Origin: Deltaproteobacteria bacterium
GTDB lineage: Bacteria; Myxococcota_A; Polyangia; Polyangiales; Houyiibacteriaceae
Assembly (NCBI GenBank): GCA_004283055.1
Contig: SHLP01000003.1
Location: 41,587 to 105,586 of the forward strand
Direction of reading: 5' to 3'
DNA length: 64,000 nt
The notes under the pieces were generated by a model. The model was not told where the DNA came from, did no database searches, and worked only from the letters and a program-made list of their open reading frames with translations. This document shows positions 7,941-16,606 of the stretch, in pieces (the stretch's first letter is position 1; each line of letters starts with the position of its first letter). The position numbers and the translations under genes are program-made.

Positions 7941-9636
7941 CGAGCTCCGCCACCTTTTGATTGAGGGACTGTTCGATCCCTATCACGCGCGTTGCGCGCA
8001 TGGGCGGCTCGAACGCGCTGTGAAACAGCCGCCATCGGAGGCTAGGCTGAACGGGCGTGAGGCCCCATGCTTCAATGTCGCGAACGTTGCGGCGCAGGTC
8101 CAGCATGAAGTAGTCGCCGTACTGCCGATACGGGTGACGCGAAGCAAACGCAGCGCGTTCGTCTTCAGAGAACGCTTCGACCGCCGCAACGAAAACCCAG
8201 ACCGATACGCCCTGTTCGTTTGGAATCTCGCCGCGCGGGTTTCGTGACCAGCGGTGCGTGGCGCGGTCGAGTGTGATGTCGAATCGAGGCTCGAGGCGAA
8301 GCGGTTTGAGGCTGGTGTGCAGCTGGACGCCTGTGTTCCGGTCCGTCCAAGCCTTGACGCGACGCGCGAAGCGGAGCTCCGGCCGGCCCGAGTCGTAGCG
8401 ATCCGTCGACCCTCGTACCGGGGTGAAGAACCACATCGAGCCGCCAACGTAGCGGCCCGTGGGGACGAGATCCACGTCGCGGGCCGCCAGAGGGACGAGG
8501 AGGAGCAGAACGCCAACGCTTGCCAAGCGGCCCGCGCGCGCGCGAATCCAGCGCCCCATTTCGAAAAGTGAGGTCGTGACGGCGATCGCGACTGCGGGAA
8601 GCATCGGCCAGGCCCAGTACGAATGAACGATCGCGCTCCAGCGAAACGTCCAGTAGTGAATCGCGGCGGCGAGAAGAAAGGCGAGCGGCACCAAGTCTCG
8701 TGCCTTTGCCGTGCCGCGGGTCAGTCGGACCCCCCAGGCGCCGAGCCAGCCCAGGCAGAGGCCGAGAATCGGGGCCGTGAACATCAGCTCGGGCACCACT
8801 ACGAGGTGTGTGCGAAACCGGCTCCAGGATAGGGCCCGCCGCGCGTTGAACGTCCCCCTGAGCTCATCGAGATTTCCGGTCAGCGCTTCGACCAGCACGA
8901 AGTGCCCCACGAACAAGGCCAGTACCCAAAGGCAGAAGGCGGCAAGCTGCGTCGCCGACCCGCGTGGGAGCGAAGCGCTGCGCCGGGCATAGAGCGACCA
9001 CGCCCAGTGGACAGCGATGCAGAACGCAAGGTAATAGCCCGGCCAGTCCCAGGTCGCAGTCATCGCGAAGCTGGCGAGAAAGATCGCGAAAGGCAGCGGC
9101 CGCCAGGGTGGGGCACGGCTCGGGCGGATGTAGAGAAAGAGCGTCAGCAGTCCCCAGAAAAGGAATCCAGCCGAGTTGTTGGCCATGTTCGTGTAGATGG
9201 CGTTGATTGGGAGTGCGACGTAGATGGCCGATGCGGCGAGCGCGTGCGCGTCGTCCCAGAGGCGTCTCACCACGGCGAAAAGCATGCAGAGCGTCGCTAC
9301 GCTCCAGAAGCCCGCCACCAGGCGGATCGACAGCTCGCGGTCGCCCAACAGCTTCACGGCGACGACGTTGTGCAGGTGCAGGGCGAGCGGATGGTGGGTG
9401 TACACCTGGTCCTTGCTCGGCGGTACGTTGGCCGTCTCGTACTGCAGCGGAAACAACACCCCCCAACGCAGGGTGTTTCGGGCGGCGTTATGGTACGCGG
9501 CTCCATTCCAGCCGTTGTGGCCCCGCGTCCATTGGTCGGCGACCCCCCACACGGCCAAAAAGACCTGCGCTGCGAGCACCATGGCAAAGGCGATGCGTAC
9601 GAGCCTTCGCCTCTCGCCGACGCGGTCAGGCCTCAT
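7930..9636 (-). CDS. GT-C type glycosyltransferase (family 39/ArnT-PMT-like membrane protein)
   Basis: The protein has 568 residues and about ten hydrophobic helices, with a soluble C-terminal region of about 170 residues. A large first periplasmic loop (WNGAAYHNAARNTLRWG, then YTHHPLALHLHN) and the following helix pattern are typical of dolichyl- or polyprenyl-phosphate-sugar mannosyltransferase-like proteins. The acidic DE pair common in the first loop of GT39 enzymes is not evident here. The downstream sulfatase gene overlaps by 11 bp. The upstream mcd gene ends 33 bp before the ATG at 9636, so cotranscription with the ethylmalonyl-CoA genes is possible. Acceptor and donor are unknown. Confidence 0.75.
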   Translation of the reverse strand: MRPDRVGERRRLVRIAFAMVLAAQVFLAVWGVADQWTRGHNGWNGAAYHNAARNTLRWGVLFPLQYETANVPPSKDQVYTHHPLALHLHNVVAVKLLGDRELSIRLVAGFWSVATLCMLFAVVRRLWDDAHALAASAIYVALPINAIYTNMANNSAGFLFWGLLTLFLYIRPSRAPPWRPLPFAIFLASFAMTATWDWPGYYLAFCIAVHWAWSLYARRSASLPRGSATQLAAFCLWVLALFVGHFVLVEALTGNLDELRGTFNARRALSWSRFRTHLVVVPELMFTAPILGLCLGWLGAWGVRLTRGTAKARDLVPLAFLLAAAIHYWTFRWSAIVHSYWAWPMLPAVAIAVTTSLFEMGRWIRARAGRLASVGVLLLLVPLAARDVDLVPTGRYVGGSMWFFTPVRGSTDRYDSGRPELRFARRVKAWTDRNTGVQLHTSLKPLRLEPRFDITLDRATHRWSRNPRGEIPNEQGVSVWVFVAAVEAFSEDERAAFASRHPYRQYGDYFMLDLRRNVRDIEAWGLTPVQPSLRWRLFHSAFEPPMRATRVIGIEQSLNQKVAELDGR

Positions 9637-9669
9637 GTCAGGCCAGTATGGCCTCTCGAGCTGCGCGCG

Positions 9670-11283
9670 TCAGTTTTCGAGAAGTCGTCGTGCGACGACG
9701 TGCGCCTGAATCTCGTTGGCGCCCTCGAAGATGCTCAGCACTCTGGAATCGACGAGGAGCCGGGACGCGGTGTACTCCTCGGCGTAGCCGTTTCCGCCGT
9801 GAATTTGAACGTTGGCGTCGGAGGACTCCCATGCACAGCGCGTTGCCAAGAGCTTGGCCATGCCCGCCTCGAGGTCGCAGCGTTTTTCTTGGTCCTTCTC
9901 CCGCGCGCTGAAATACGTGAGCTGGCGGCCGGCTTCGATGCGGCAGATCATGCGGCCGATCTTCCGAGCCACCCTCGGGAACTGGAAAATGGGACCGCCG
10001 AATTGCTCGCGCTCGGTGGCGTAGAGAATGGCGTCTTCGAGCGCTGCTTGAGCGAGACCGACGCCGCGGGCAGCGGTTTGAATCCGCGCGCTTTCGAACG
10101 TCTGCATGAGCTGCTTGAAGCCCGCGCCTTCCTCGCCGCCCAGCAAAGCCTCGGCGGGGACGCGAAAGCCTTCAAAGCTCAGCTCATACTCCTTCATGCC
10201 GCGATAGCCGAGGACCTTGATTTCGGTGCCGGTGAGCCCCTCGTCGACAAATTCGGGCTCGCCGTCCTCGCCTGTCAGGCGCGTCTTCTCCGCGAGGAAC
10301 ATCGACAGCCCCTTGTAGCCGGGTTCATCCGAGTTCGTGCGCGCGAGCAAAGTCATCAGGTCGGCGCGCACCGCGTGCGTGATCCAGGTTTTTGCTCCGT
10401 TGATGACGTAGCTTCCGTCCGCTTGCTTGACGGCGCGCGTCCCGAGGTGGGCGAGGTCCGATCCGGTGTTTGGCTCGGTGAAGACCGCGGTGGACAGCAC
10501 CTCGCCGGCTGCGATCTTTGGCAGCCAGCTCTGTTTCTGCTCTTCGGTTCCCCCTCCTAGAATGAGCTCGGCTGCGATTTCGGCGCGTGTGCCGAGCGAG
10601 CCTACGCCAATGTAGCCGCGCGAGAGCTCCTCGGTGACGACGCACATGGCGACTTTGCTCATCCCAAGGCCGCCGTACTCTTCGGGAATCGTGAGCCCGA
10701 AAACGCCGAGCTCGCTCATCTGTTCGACGATTTCCATCGGAATCAAAACGTCGTGACGGTGGATGTCTTGAGCCTTTGGAATGACCGCGGCGTCTACGAA
10801 CTTCGAAAACTGTGACCGAATCTCGTCGAGCATCTCGTCGCCAAAGCCGCGATTCGCGAAGCCGTTGTCCCGGGCGTGCGCGGCAAGCTCCAGATACACC
10901 TGGCCGTTCGCATGCTCGTGCGAGAAGGCGGTGACCTCGGGCCCAAGCAGCGTTTCACGCAGGAGGCCTTCATTGACGCCGACCTCGGCCAGACTGATGC
11001 TCTCACAGGCGCCTAAGTCGACGCCTCCGACGATGGAGCGCGCGACCTCGCCGATGTACGCGCGAGCGATTTTACCCTCGTACTCGCCCCCGACGCGCTC
11101 GGCCCAGGCGGCCAACTGGCGGCAGGCTTCGAGCTCGGTGGCAAGGTAAGCGACGGCGTGCGCGGCAAGCTGATTCGCGTTCAGCTTCTTGGCGCTGATC
11201 CGATCCCCGTCAGAGACGAGCGCTTTGACGTGGTCGTGTGCGCGCTGGTAGACGGCTTCAATCGCTTCAATGACCTTCTGCAT
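9670..11283 (-). CDS. mcd: (2S)-methylsuccinyl-CoA dehydrogenase, acyl-CoA dehydrogenase family
   Basis: The protein has 537 residues: an N-terminal helical extension of about 150 residues, then a complete acyl-CoA dehydrogenase fold from about 160. Typical segments are FGLTIPEEYGGLGMSK, VFTEPNTGSDLA (FAD and substrate binding), IQTAARGVGLAQAALEDA and the C-terminal QIHGGNGYAEEY. The long N-terminal extension is characteristic of methylsuccinyl-CoA dehydrogenase, which oxidises methylsuccinyl-CoA to mesaconyl-CoA with FAD. The gene lies 64 bp downstream of meaB and close to the ethylmalonyl-CoA mutase gene. Both facts support Mcd over a fatty-acid enzyme. The specificity is inferred, not shown. 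Confidence 0.85.
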   Translation of the reverse strand: MQKVIEAIEAVYQRAHDHVKALVSDGDRISAKKLNANQLAAHAVAYLATELEACRQLAAWAERVGGEYEGKIARAYIGEVARSIVGGVDLGACESISLAEVGVNEGLLRETLLGPEVTAFSHEHANGQVYLELAAHARDNGFANRGFGDEMLDEIRSQFSKFVDAAVIPKAQDIHRHDVLIPMEIVEQMSELGVFGLTIPEEYGGLGMSKVAMCVVTEELSRGYIGVGSLGTRAEIAAELILGGGTEEQKQSWLPKIAAGEVLSTAVFTEPNTGSDLAHLGTRAVKQADGSYVINGAKTWITHAVRADLMTLLARTNSDEPGYKGLSMFLAEKTRLTGEDGEPEFVDEGLTGTEIKVLGYRGMKEYELSFEGFRVPAEALLGGEEGAGFKQLMQTFESARIQTAARGVGLAQAALEDAILYATEREQFGGPIFQFPRVARKIGRMICRIEAGRQLTYFSAREKDQEKRCDLEAGMAKLLATRCAWESSDANVQIHGGNGYAEEYTASRLLVDSRVLSIFEGANEIQAHVVARRLLEN

Positions 11284-11347
11284 GATTTTCTCCTAACCGT
11301 TCGCGATCGCGGCGCGGGCTCCTTCGACTTCGTTCATGACTTCTTCA

Positions 11348-12352
11348 TCAAGTGGTGCCGAGCGCTGCTACATAGTCTCGGCTCAAGTGCTCGCAAAGGG
11401 CCAAGGGCGTTTCACCGCCGTCGAGCTCTCGTTCGGCGAGCGCTTGCAACTCTGCCTTTCCTCCTAGGGTCGAAACCCCGTGCTCGCCATGCTTTCGGCT
11501 GAAAAGGTCCAGAACCCAGCTCACCTCCCCTTGCCGGCGCCGCGCCACGAGGGTCCCCTGAATGTGCGCTCGATGCTGCTCGAGCGCGTCGACCAGGGCG
11601 TCCATTCCGGTGCCCTGGGTCGCGCTGGTGGCCACGATCGGGGTCTGCCAATCGCTGTCCTGTTCGGCCCCGGCCCCGACAGCGAGGGCGGTTTGGATCG
11701 CTCCCCGCAGATCGGCGACTGCGCGTCGTGCCAGCTCCTCCTGATCGGCCTTGTTCACGACCAGGATGTCCGGAATTTCCATGATTCCTGCCTTCAAGAA
11801 CTGAAGCACGTCTCCGCTCCCGGGCTGGATGACGAGTACGACGGTGTCGGCAACGTCGACGACATCGACCTCCGACTGACCCACGCCGGTCGTCTCGACG
11901 ACGACCATATCGTAGGCGGAGGCCAGCACGCGCACCGCGGAGTTCGCGGCGTAGGTGAGGCCGCCGACTTCGCCGGCAGTCGCAAGTGAACGGACGAAGA
12001 GGCCCGCATCTGTCGGGTCGAAGCTCATGCGCGCACGGTCGCCGAGCAGCGATCCGCCTGACCGTATGCTCGACGGGTCGACGGCTACCACGCCGACGGT
12101 GCGACCGCGCCGCCGAACGCAGCGAGCAAGCGCCGCGGTGAGCGTGCTCTTGCCGACGCCCGGCGGGCCTGTGAGCCCGACTCGATGCCCGCCGGCTGCT
12201 TTGGGCGCGTCTTTGAGTGCGGCCAACAGCGCTGCCACACGCGCCTGCGAGCCCGGCCTCCGATCTTCGACTAGATTCAAAGCGCGGGAAATGGCGGCCT
12301 TGTCCGCGGACATCACCCGCAACCCGTCCTCGCTCGGGTCACTCGGCGGCAT
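11348..12352 (-). CDS. meaB: MeaB/ArgK-type G-protein chaperone of B12-dependent mutase
   Basis: This cytosolic GTPase of 334 residues protects and reactivates adenosylcobalamin-dependent acyl-CoA mutases. The P-loop GPPGVGKST is at residues 62-70, the switch region reads DPSSIRSGGSLLGDRARM, and G3 (ETTGVGQSE) and G4 (VNKAD) motifs are present. The C-terminal dimerisation segment is typical of the family. ATG 12352 overlaps the 3' end of the ethylmalonyl-CoA mutase gene by 14 bp, which indicates translational coupling to its client. A later in-frame Met (MSADK) is possible as start, but the overlap favours the longer form. Confidence 0.93.
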   Translation of the reverse strand: MPPSDPSEDGLRVMSADKAAISRALNLVEDRRPGSQARVAALLAALKDAPKAAGGHRVGLTGPPGVGKSTLTAALARCVRRRGRTVGVVAVDPSSIRSGGSLLGDRARMSFDPTDAGLFVRSLATAGEVGGLTYAANSAVRVLASAYDMVVVETTGVGQSEVDVVDVADTVVLVIQPGSGDVLQFLKAGIMEIPDILVVNKADQEELARRAVADLRGAIQTALAVGAGAEQDSDWQTPIVATSATQGTGMDALVDALEQHRAHIQGTLVARRRQGEVSWVLDLFSRKHGEHGVSTLGGKAELQALAERELDGGETPLALCEHLSRDYVAALGTT

Positions 12353-14345
12353 GCTGACGGTCGACCAGGTCGATCAAGTCGCTCATGATGTTGTCGAGCT
12401 CGAAATCCTTTGGAGTGTAGACCGCCGCGACCCCCTCGGCGCGAAGCCTCTCGGCGTCCGCTTCTGGAATGATGCCGCCGGCGACCACTGGGATGTCGCC
12501 TAGGCCTGCGTCGCGAAGCCGCTGCACGACCTCGGGAACCAGCGCGAGATGAGAGCCGCTCAGGATGCTGAGGCCGATGAGGTGCACACCTTCCTCGAGC
12601 GCCGACGCCACGATTTGCTCGGGAGAGACTCGGATTCCCTCGTACACCACGTCAAAGCCGACGTCGCGTGCCTTGATTGCGATTTGCTCGGCGCCGTTCG
12701 AATGCCCATCGAGGCCCGGCTTGCCGACCAGAAGCTTGGCGCGCCGTCCCATCTGCGACTCGAGCGCGTCGAGTCGTTTGCGGAGGCCAGCGATCTTTTC
12801 GGCAGCCGCTCCTGAGCGGGAAGCTTTCACCGAGGCGCCAGCAACCCCCGTCGGTGCGCGGTACTCGCCCCAAACCTGGCGAAGGGTGTTGGCCCATTCA
12901 CCGGTTGTCACACCGGCATGCGCCGCGGCGATCGAGGCTGACATCAGGTTTTCGTCGGTCCTCGCGACACGCTCAATTTCTGCGAGCGCAGCGTCGACGG
13001 CGGCGTCATCCCGGCTCTCCTTCCAGCGTGCGAGCGCGGCGCGTTGCCTGGCATCGACCTCCGGGTCGACCGTGAGAATCGCCTCGTCGAGATTTTCGGT
13101 GAGCGGGGACGGGGCGCCTTCCACGTACTTGTTGACGCCGACGACGACCTGCTCCCCGGCTTCAATCGCGCGAAGCCGGGCTGCATTGGACTCCACTAGC
13201 TTCTGCTTGATGTAACCGGTCTCGACTCCTTGAACCGCTCCGCCTCGCTTCAAGACCTCCTGAACCTCCGCCCAGGCCGAGTCGACGAGCTGCTGCGTCT
13301 TCGCTTCGACCACGGCGCTGCCGTTGAACAGGTCATCGTATTCGAGAAGGTCTGTTTCGTAGGCGAGAATCTGCTGGGCGCGAAGAGACCACTGCTGATC
13401 CCAGGGTCGCGGAAGTCCGAGCGCCTCGTTCCAGGCGGGGAGCTGAATCGCGCGAGCCCTGGCGTCCTTGCTCAGCGTGACCGCTAGCATTTCGAGAACG
13501 ATCCGGATCATGTTGTTCTCGGGCTGCTGTTCGGTCAGTCCGAGGGAGTTGACCTGAATCCCGTACCGGAACCTGCGCTGCTTGGCATCGGTCACGCCGT
13601 AGCGCTCCCGGGTGACTCTGTCCCAGAGCTCGACGAATGCCCGCATCTTGCAGAGCTCTTCGACGAAACGAATGCCCGCGTTGACGAAGAAGCTCATGCG
13701 CGCGACGACCTTGCCAAACTCTTCATCGGGCACCCGGCCCGTCGCTTTGACCGCATCGAGCACGCCGATCGCGGTAGCCAGCGCATACGCGAGCTCCTGT
13801 GTGGGTGTCGCCCCGGCCTCCTGCAAGTGGTAGCTGCAGATGTTGATGGGGTTCCACTTTGGAACCTCGTCGACCGTGTAGGTGATCAGGTCGGTGATCA
13901 ATCGCATCGAGGCGGCTGGCGGAAAGATGTGTGTGCCGCGCGATAGATACTCTTTGATGATGTCGTTCTGAGTCGTTCCGCGAAGGACGTGGTGGTCGAC
14001 CCCTTGGTCCTCGGCGGTCGCGATGTAGAGCGAAAGCAACCAGACAGCCGTCGCGTTGATCGTCATCGACGTGTTCATCTGGTCGAGCGGCAGACCATCG
14101 AAAAGCGCGCGCATGTCACCGATGTGCGAGACCGGAACGCCCACCTTCCCAACCTCGCCGCGAGCAAGCGCGCTGTCGGGGTCGTAGCCGGTCTGAGTGG
14201 GCAAGTCGAAGGCAACACTGAGCCCGGTCTGGCCCTTGGCGAGGTTGGTCCGATAGAGCTCGTTCGATGCGGTCGCCGTGCTGTGGCCCGAGTAGGTCCG
14301 CATGATCCACGGTCTGTCGCGCTCTGGCTTGCCGTACTCCGCCAT
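12339..14345 (-). CDS. ecm: Ethylmalonyl-CoA mutase (B12-dependent, fused catalytic and cobalamin domains)
   Basis: The protein has 668 residues. The catalytic TIM-barrel domain comes first (RTYSGHSTATASN, LSVAFDLPTQTGYD, MNTSMTINATA, NSLGLTEQQPENN). The C-terminal B12 domain has the base-off cobalamin motif DGHSNG, then LSILSGSH and VVAGGIIPEAD. The length and the segments GLPRPWDQQWSLR and TTGEWANTLRQVWGEYRAPTGVA match ethylmalonyl-CoA mutase more closely than methylmalonyl-CoA mutase, as I recall those families. It would convert (2R)-ethylmalonyl-CoA to methylsuccinyl-CoA, the substrate of the downstream dehydrogenase. ATG 14345 follows an AGAGGAAAGG stretch. It is the first gene of the operon and divergent from the ScfR-like regulator. 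Confidence 0.87.
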   Translation of the reverse strand: MAEYGKPERDRPWIMRTYSGHSTATASNELYRTNLAKGQTGLSVAFDLPTQTGYDPDSALARGEVGKVGVPVSHIGDMRALFDGLPLDQMNTSMTINATAVWLLSLYIATAEDQGVDHHVLRGTTQNDIIKEYLSRGTHIFPPAASMRLITDLITYTVDEVPKWNPINICSYHLQEAGATPTQELAYALATAIGVLDAVKATGRVPDEEFGKVVARMSFFVNAGIRFVEELCKMRAFVELWDRVTRERYGVTDAKQRRFRYGIQVNSLGLTEQQPENNMIRIVLEMLAVTLSKDARARAIQLPAWNEALGLPRPWDQQWSLRAQQILAYETDLLEYDDLFNGSAVVEAKTQQLVDSAWAEVQEVLKRGGAVQGVETGYIKQKLVESNAARLRAIEAGEQVVVGVNKYVEGAPSPLTENLDEAILTVDPEVDARQRAALARWKESRDDAAVDAALAEIERVARTDENLMSASIAAAHAGVTTGEWANTLRQVWGEYRAPTGVAGASVKASRSGAAAEKIAGLRKRLDALESQMGRRAKLLVGKPGLDGHSNGAEQIAIKARDVGFDVVYEGIRVSPEQIVASALEEGVHLIGLSILSGSHLALVPEVVQRLRDAGLGDIPVVAGGIIPEADAERLRAEGVAAVYTPKDFELDNIMSDLIDLVDRQHAAE

Positions 14346-14579
14346 TGGCCGGTCCTTTCCTCTGCGATGTGTCCGAGGGGGCAGAAGCCTACCCCGTTTT
14401 GGCGTTCCCTGGGTTTCAAGCCACTGAGGTCGTTGCGGTGCTCTTTACAGCTTCACACGGCCTAGCCTGAACCCTGTTCCACTATCATACGCTCGGGAAG
14501 GGTCAAGCGCCTCTCAAACCTGCTTTTCAGGCGCTTCTGGGCTCTAGCAGGCTTTGTAAATTTGCGGTAAACGAATCGA
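14346..14579 (+). promoter_or_regulatory. Divergent promoter/operator region between ecm operon and ScfR-like regulator
   Basis: This 234-bp stretch separates the two divergent genes. It holds a perfect 8-bp inverted repeat (AAGCGCCT at 14505-14512, AGGCGCTT at 14529-14536, 16-nt spacer). It also holds an AT-rich near-palindrome, GTAAATTTGC, at 14556-14565 inside TTTGTAAATTTGC, just before the regulator start. The second element resembles the TTTGCAAA-type sites reported for RamB/PrpR relatives. A role for either element is inferred. No convincing Shine-Dalgarno lies before ATG 14580. Confidence 0.5.
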
Positions 14580-16085
14580 ATGGCCGAGACCAATGCAGCG
14601 ATGGGACAGCGTCTGCGGGAGCTTCGGCTTCGTCGGGGCCTTCAGCAGAGCGAGGTCGCGCGGCGCCTCAAGATCTCACCTGCCTACCTGAGCCTCATCG
14701 AGAAGGGCAAGCGCGTCGTGCAGCTGCCGCTGCTATTTCAGGCGCTGGAGCTCTACGACGTGGCGGTCGAGGATTTCATGGCGAGTCTCGGCGAGCGCCG
14801 CGTCGACGACGGCCTTGCTCGTCTCATCGACGATCCGCTGCTTCGCTCACTCGACCTGAGCGAGGAAGACCTCGCGAGCATGAGCGCCGAGCCGCGCATG
14901 ATGGCTACGATTACGGCGCTGTTCAACCTGTACAAGAACACCCGCAGCCAGCTCGACCACGTCTTGACGAGCCTTGCGGAAAGGGAGCAGCAGGCAGACG
15001 AGGGCGCCGTTCGCTTCGACTACAATCCGTATGACGAAGTGACGGACTTCCTCGAGCAGAACCACAACTGGTTCGAACAGCTCGAGGAACGCGCGCAGCA
15101 GTTTCGGCGCGACTGCGCGTTTGGTCGCCGCGTGACGAGCGAGGATCTCGAGCGTGGACTGTTCGACCAGGTCGGCGTTCGCGTACTTCGGATCCCCGAG
15201 CGGTCCAGCAGCTCCGTCATCCGGACTTGGAACGCCGATGAGCGTGTCCTCACGGTTTCCAATGACCTCTTCGAACAGCGATTGAAGTTCCAGCTCGCGC
15301 ACACAGTCGCCCTCGCACTATTCGACGAGGAGAAGCTGCACGAGCCCATCCTCGAAGGATACCGCGGCCAGCACGCCGAAACTCGCAAGCTGATCAAGAT
15401 CCACCTCGCGAACTACTTTGCTGGTGCTTTGTTGCTTCCCTATCCAGAATTCTACCGCGACGTGACCAGCACTCGGCACGACGTCGAGCTGCTCGCGCAG
15501 CTGTTCGAGTCCTCGTACGAGACTGTTGCGCACCGCATGTGCAATTTGTCCGATCCGCGTCGCCGCGGCGTGCCCATGCACTTCTTGCGCGTCGACGTTG
15601 CGGGCAACATCTCGAAGCGATACTCCGGCGATGGCATTCGGTTTCCGCACCAAGGTGGGTCGTGCCCGAAAATGGCGGTGCACTTGGCGTTTCTCACGCC
15701 GAGCGTCATCAGCAAGCAGTACTCGGCGTTTCCGGACGGTTCGACCTATTTCTGCTTTGCAAAGGTCGTTAGCGAGCCTCAGCAGGGGTCGCTGGTCAAG
15801 GGCACGACGTACAGCATCGGCCTCGGCACCCACGCAGACAACGCGAAGCACTTCGCCTATGCCGACGACCTGCCCTTCGCGGACCCGAAAAAGATGGCTG
15901 TGCCCGTCGGAACGACCTGCACGTTCTGCGAAAGGACCGACTGCAACATGCGTTCGGCGCCGAGCTACAAATTCGCCTTCCGCGTCGACGAGTGCACCAA
16001 GAAAGACAACTTCTTCTCGCCGCTGGTGCGGGGGGACGCCGTGCGTGAAAAGCAGAAGCCAGCTCGCCGCAAGCCATCGGCATGA
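14580..16085 (+). CDS. XRE-family short-chain fatty acyl regulator (ScfR/RamB/PrpR-like)
   Basis: The protein has 501 residues. An N-terminal helix-turn-helix (about 8-65, LQQSEVARRLKISPAYLSLIEKG) is followed by an IrrE/ImmA-like middle region (QLAHTVALALFDEEKL) lacking an obvious HEXXH zinc motif. The C-terminal domain carries the cysteine cluster FCERTDCNM near 460-470. In the related mycobacterial PrpR these cysteines take part in Fe-S binding, and the family senses short-chain acyl-CoA to control glyoxylate, methylcitrate or ethylmalonyl-CoA genes. The divergent position next to ecm-meaB-mcd makes those genes the likely target. It probably also autoregulates through the AT-rich palindrome before its start. 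Confidence 0.87.
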   Translation: MAETNAAMGQRLRELRLRRGLQQSEVARRLKISPAYLSLIEKGKRVVQLPLLFQALELYDVAVEDFMASLGERRVDDGLARLIDDPLLRSLDLSEEDLASMSAEPRMMATITALFNLYKNTRSQLDHVLTSLAEREQQADEGAVRFDYNPYDEVTDFLEQNHNWFEQLEERAQQFRRDCAFGRRVTSEDLERGLFDQVGVRVLRIPERSSSSVIRTWNADERVLTVSNDLFEQRLKFQLAHTVALALFDEEKLHEPILEGYRGQHAETRKLIKIHLANYFAGALLLPYPEFYRDVTSTRHDVELLAQLFESSYETVAHRMCNLSDPRRRGVPMHFLRVDVAGNISKRYSGDGIRFPHQGGSCPKMAVHLAFLTPSVISKQYSAFPDGSTYFCFAKVVSEPQQGSLVKGTTYSIGLGTHADNAKHFAYADDLPFADPKKMAVPVGTTCTFCERTDCNMRSAPSYKFAFRVDECTKKDNFFSPLVRGDAVREKQKPARRKPSA

Positions 16086-16109
16086 TATCATCCTGAATCG
16101 GAGGTGAAG

Positions 16110-16595
16110 ATGCCGTCGTTCGATGTCGTTTCCAAGGTCGAGCAGCATGAAGTCGATAATGCGCGCAACCAGGCGAGCAAGGAGATCGCTCAGCGATACG
16201 ATTTCAAAGGCACGGAGAGCTCAATCGAGCAGACCGAAGAAGGAATCGTGATCCGGTCCAATAGCGAGGGTCGGGTCGACGCCGCCCGCGACGTGCTCGA
16301 GAGCAAGATGGTTCGCCGACAGGTGTCCTTGAAGTCGCTCGACCCTCAGACGCCGCAGCAAGCGGGCGGCCAAATGTGGCGTCAGCTCATCAAGCTCAAA
16401 GAAGGAGTCTCCAAAGAGAAGGCGAAGCAGATCGTCAAGGCCATCAAGGACAGCAAGCTCAAAGTCCAGGCTTCCATTCAGGGCGACGCCGTGCGCGTCT
16501 CGGGGAAGAAGCGCGATGACCTACAGGAGACGATTGCTTTCCTGAAAGAGCAGGACTTCGACCTTCCGCTTCAGTATGTGAACTTCCGGGACTGA
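16110..16595 (+). CDS. yajQ: YajQ family cyclic-di-GMP/nucleotide-binding protein
   Basis: This small soluble protein of 161 residues has the YajQ signature throughout: MPSFDVVSKV at the N-terminus, IAQRYDFKGTESSI, then KAKQIVKAIKDSKLKVQASIQGDAVRVSGKKRDDLQ split over the second half. The C-terminus PLQYVNFRD is nearly invariant in the family. Relatives bind nucleotides, including cyclic di-GMP, and some act as effectors. GTG 16104 is in frame, but ATG 16110 has GGAGG 5 nt upstream and gives the family's usual start. pheA follows after 11 bp, so the two may share a transcript with the regulator upstream. Confidence 0.95.
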   Translation: MPSFDVVSKVEQHEVDNARNQASKEIAQRYDFKGTESSIEQTEEGIVIRSNSEGRVDAARDVLESKMVRRQVSLKSLDPQTPQQAGGQMWRQLIKLKEGVSKEKAKQIVKAIKDSKLKVQASIQGDAVRVSGKKRDDLQETIAFLKEQDFDLPLQYVNFRD

Positions 16596-16606
16596 GGCAG
16601 AACGCG

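Noticed and set aside
8902-10560. Long plus-strand open frame (552 codons)
   Set aside because: It lies opposite the glycosyltransferase and mcd genes, both of which carry recognisable domains. Its composition is Arg/Glu-rich with no known motif, as expected for an antisense shadow in GC-rich DNA.
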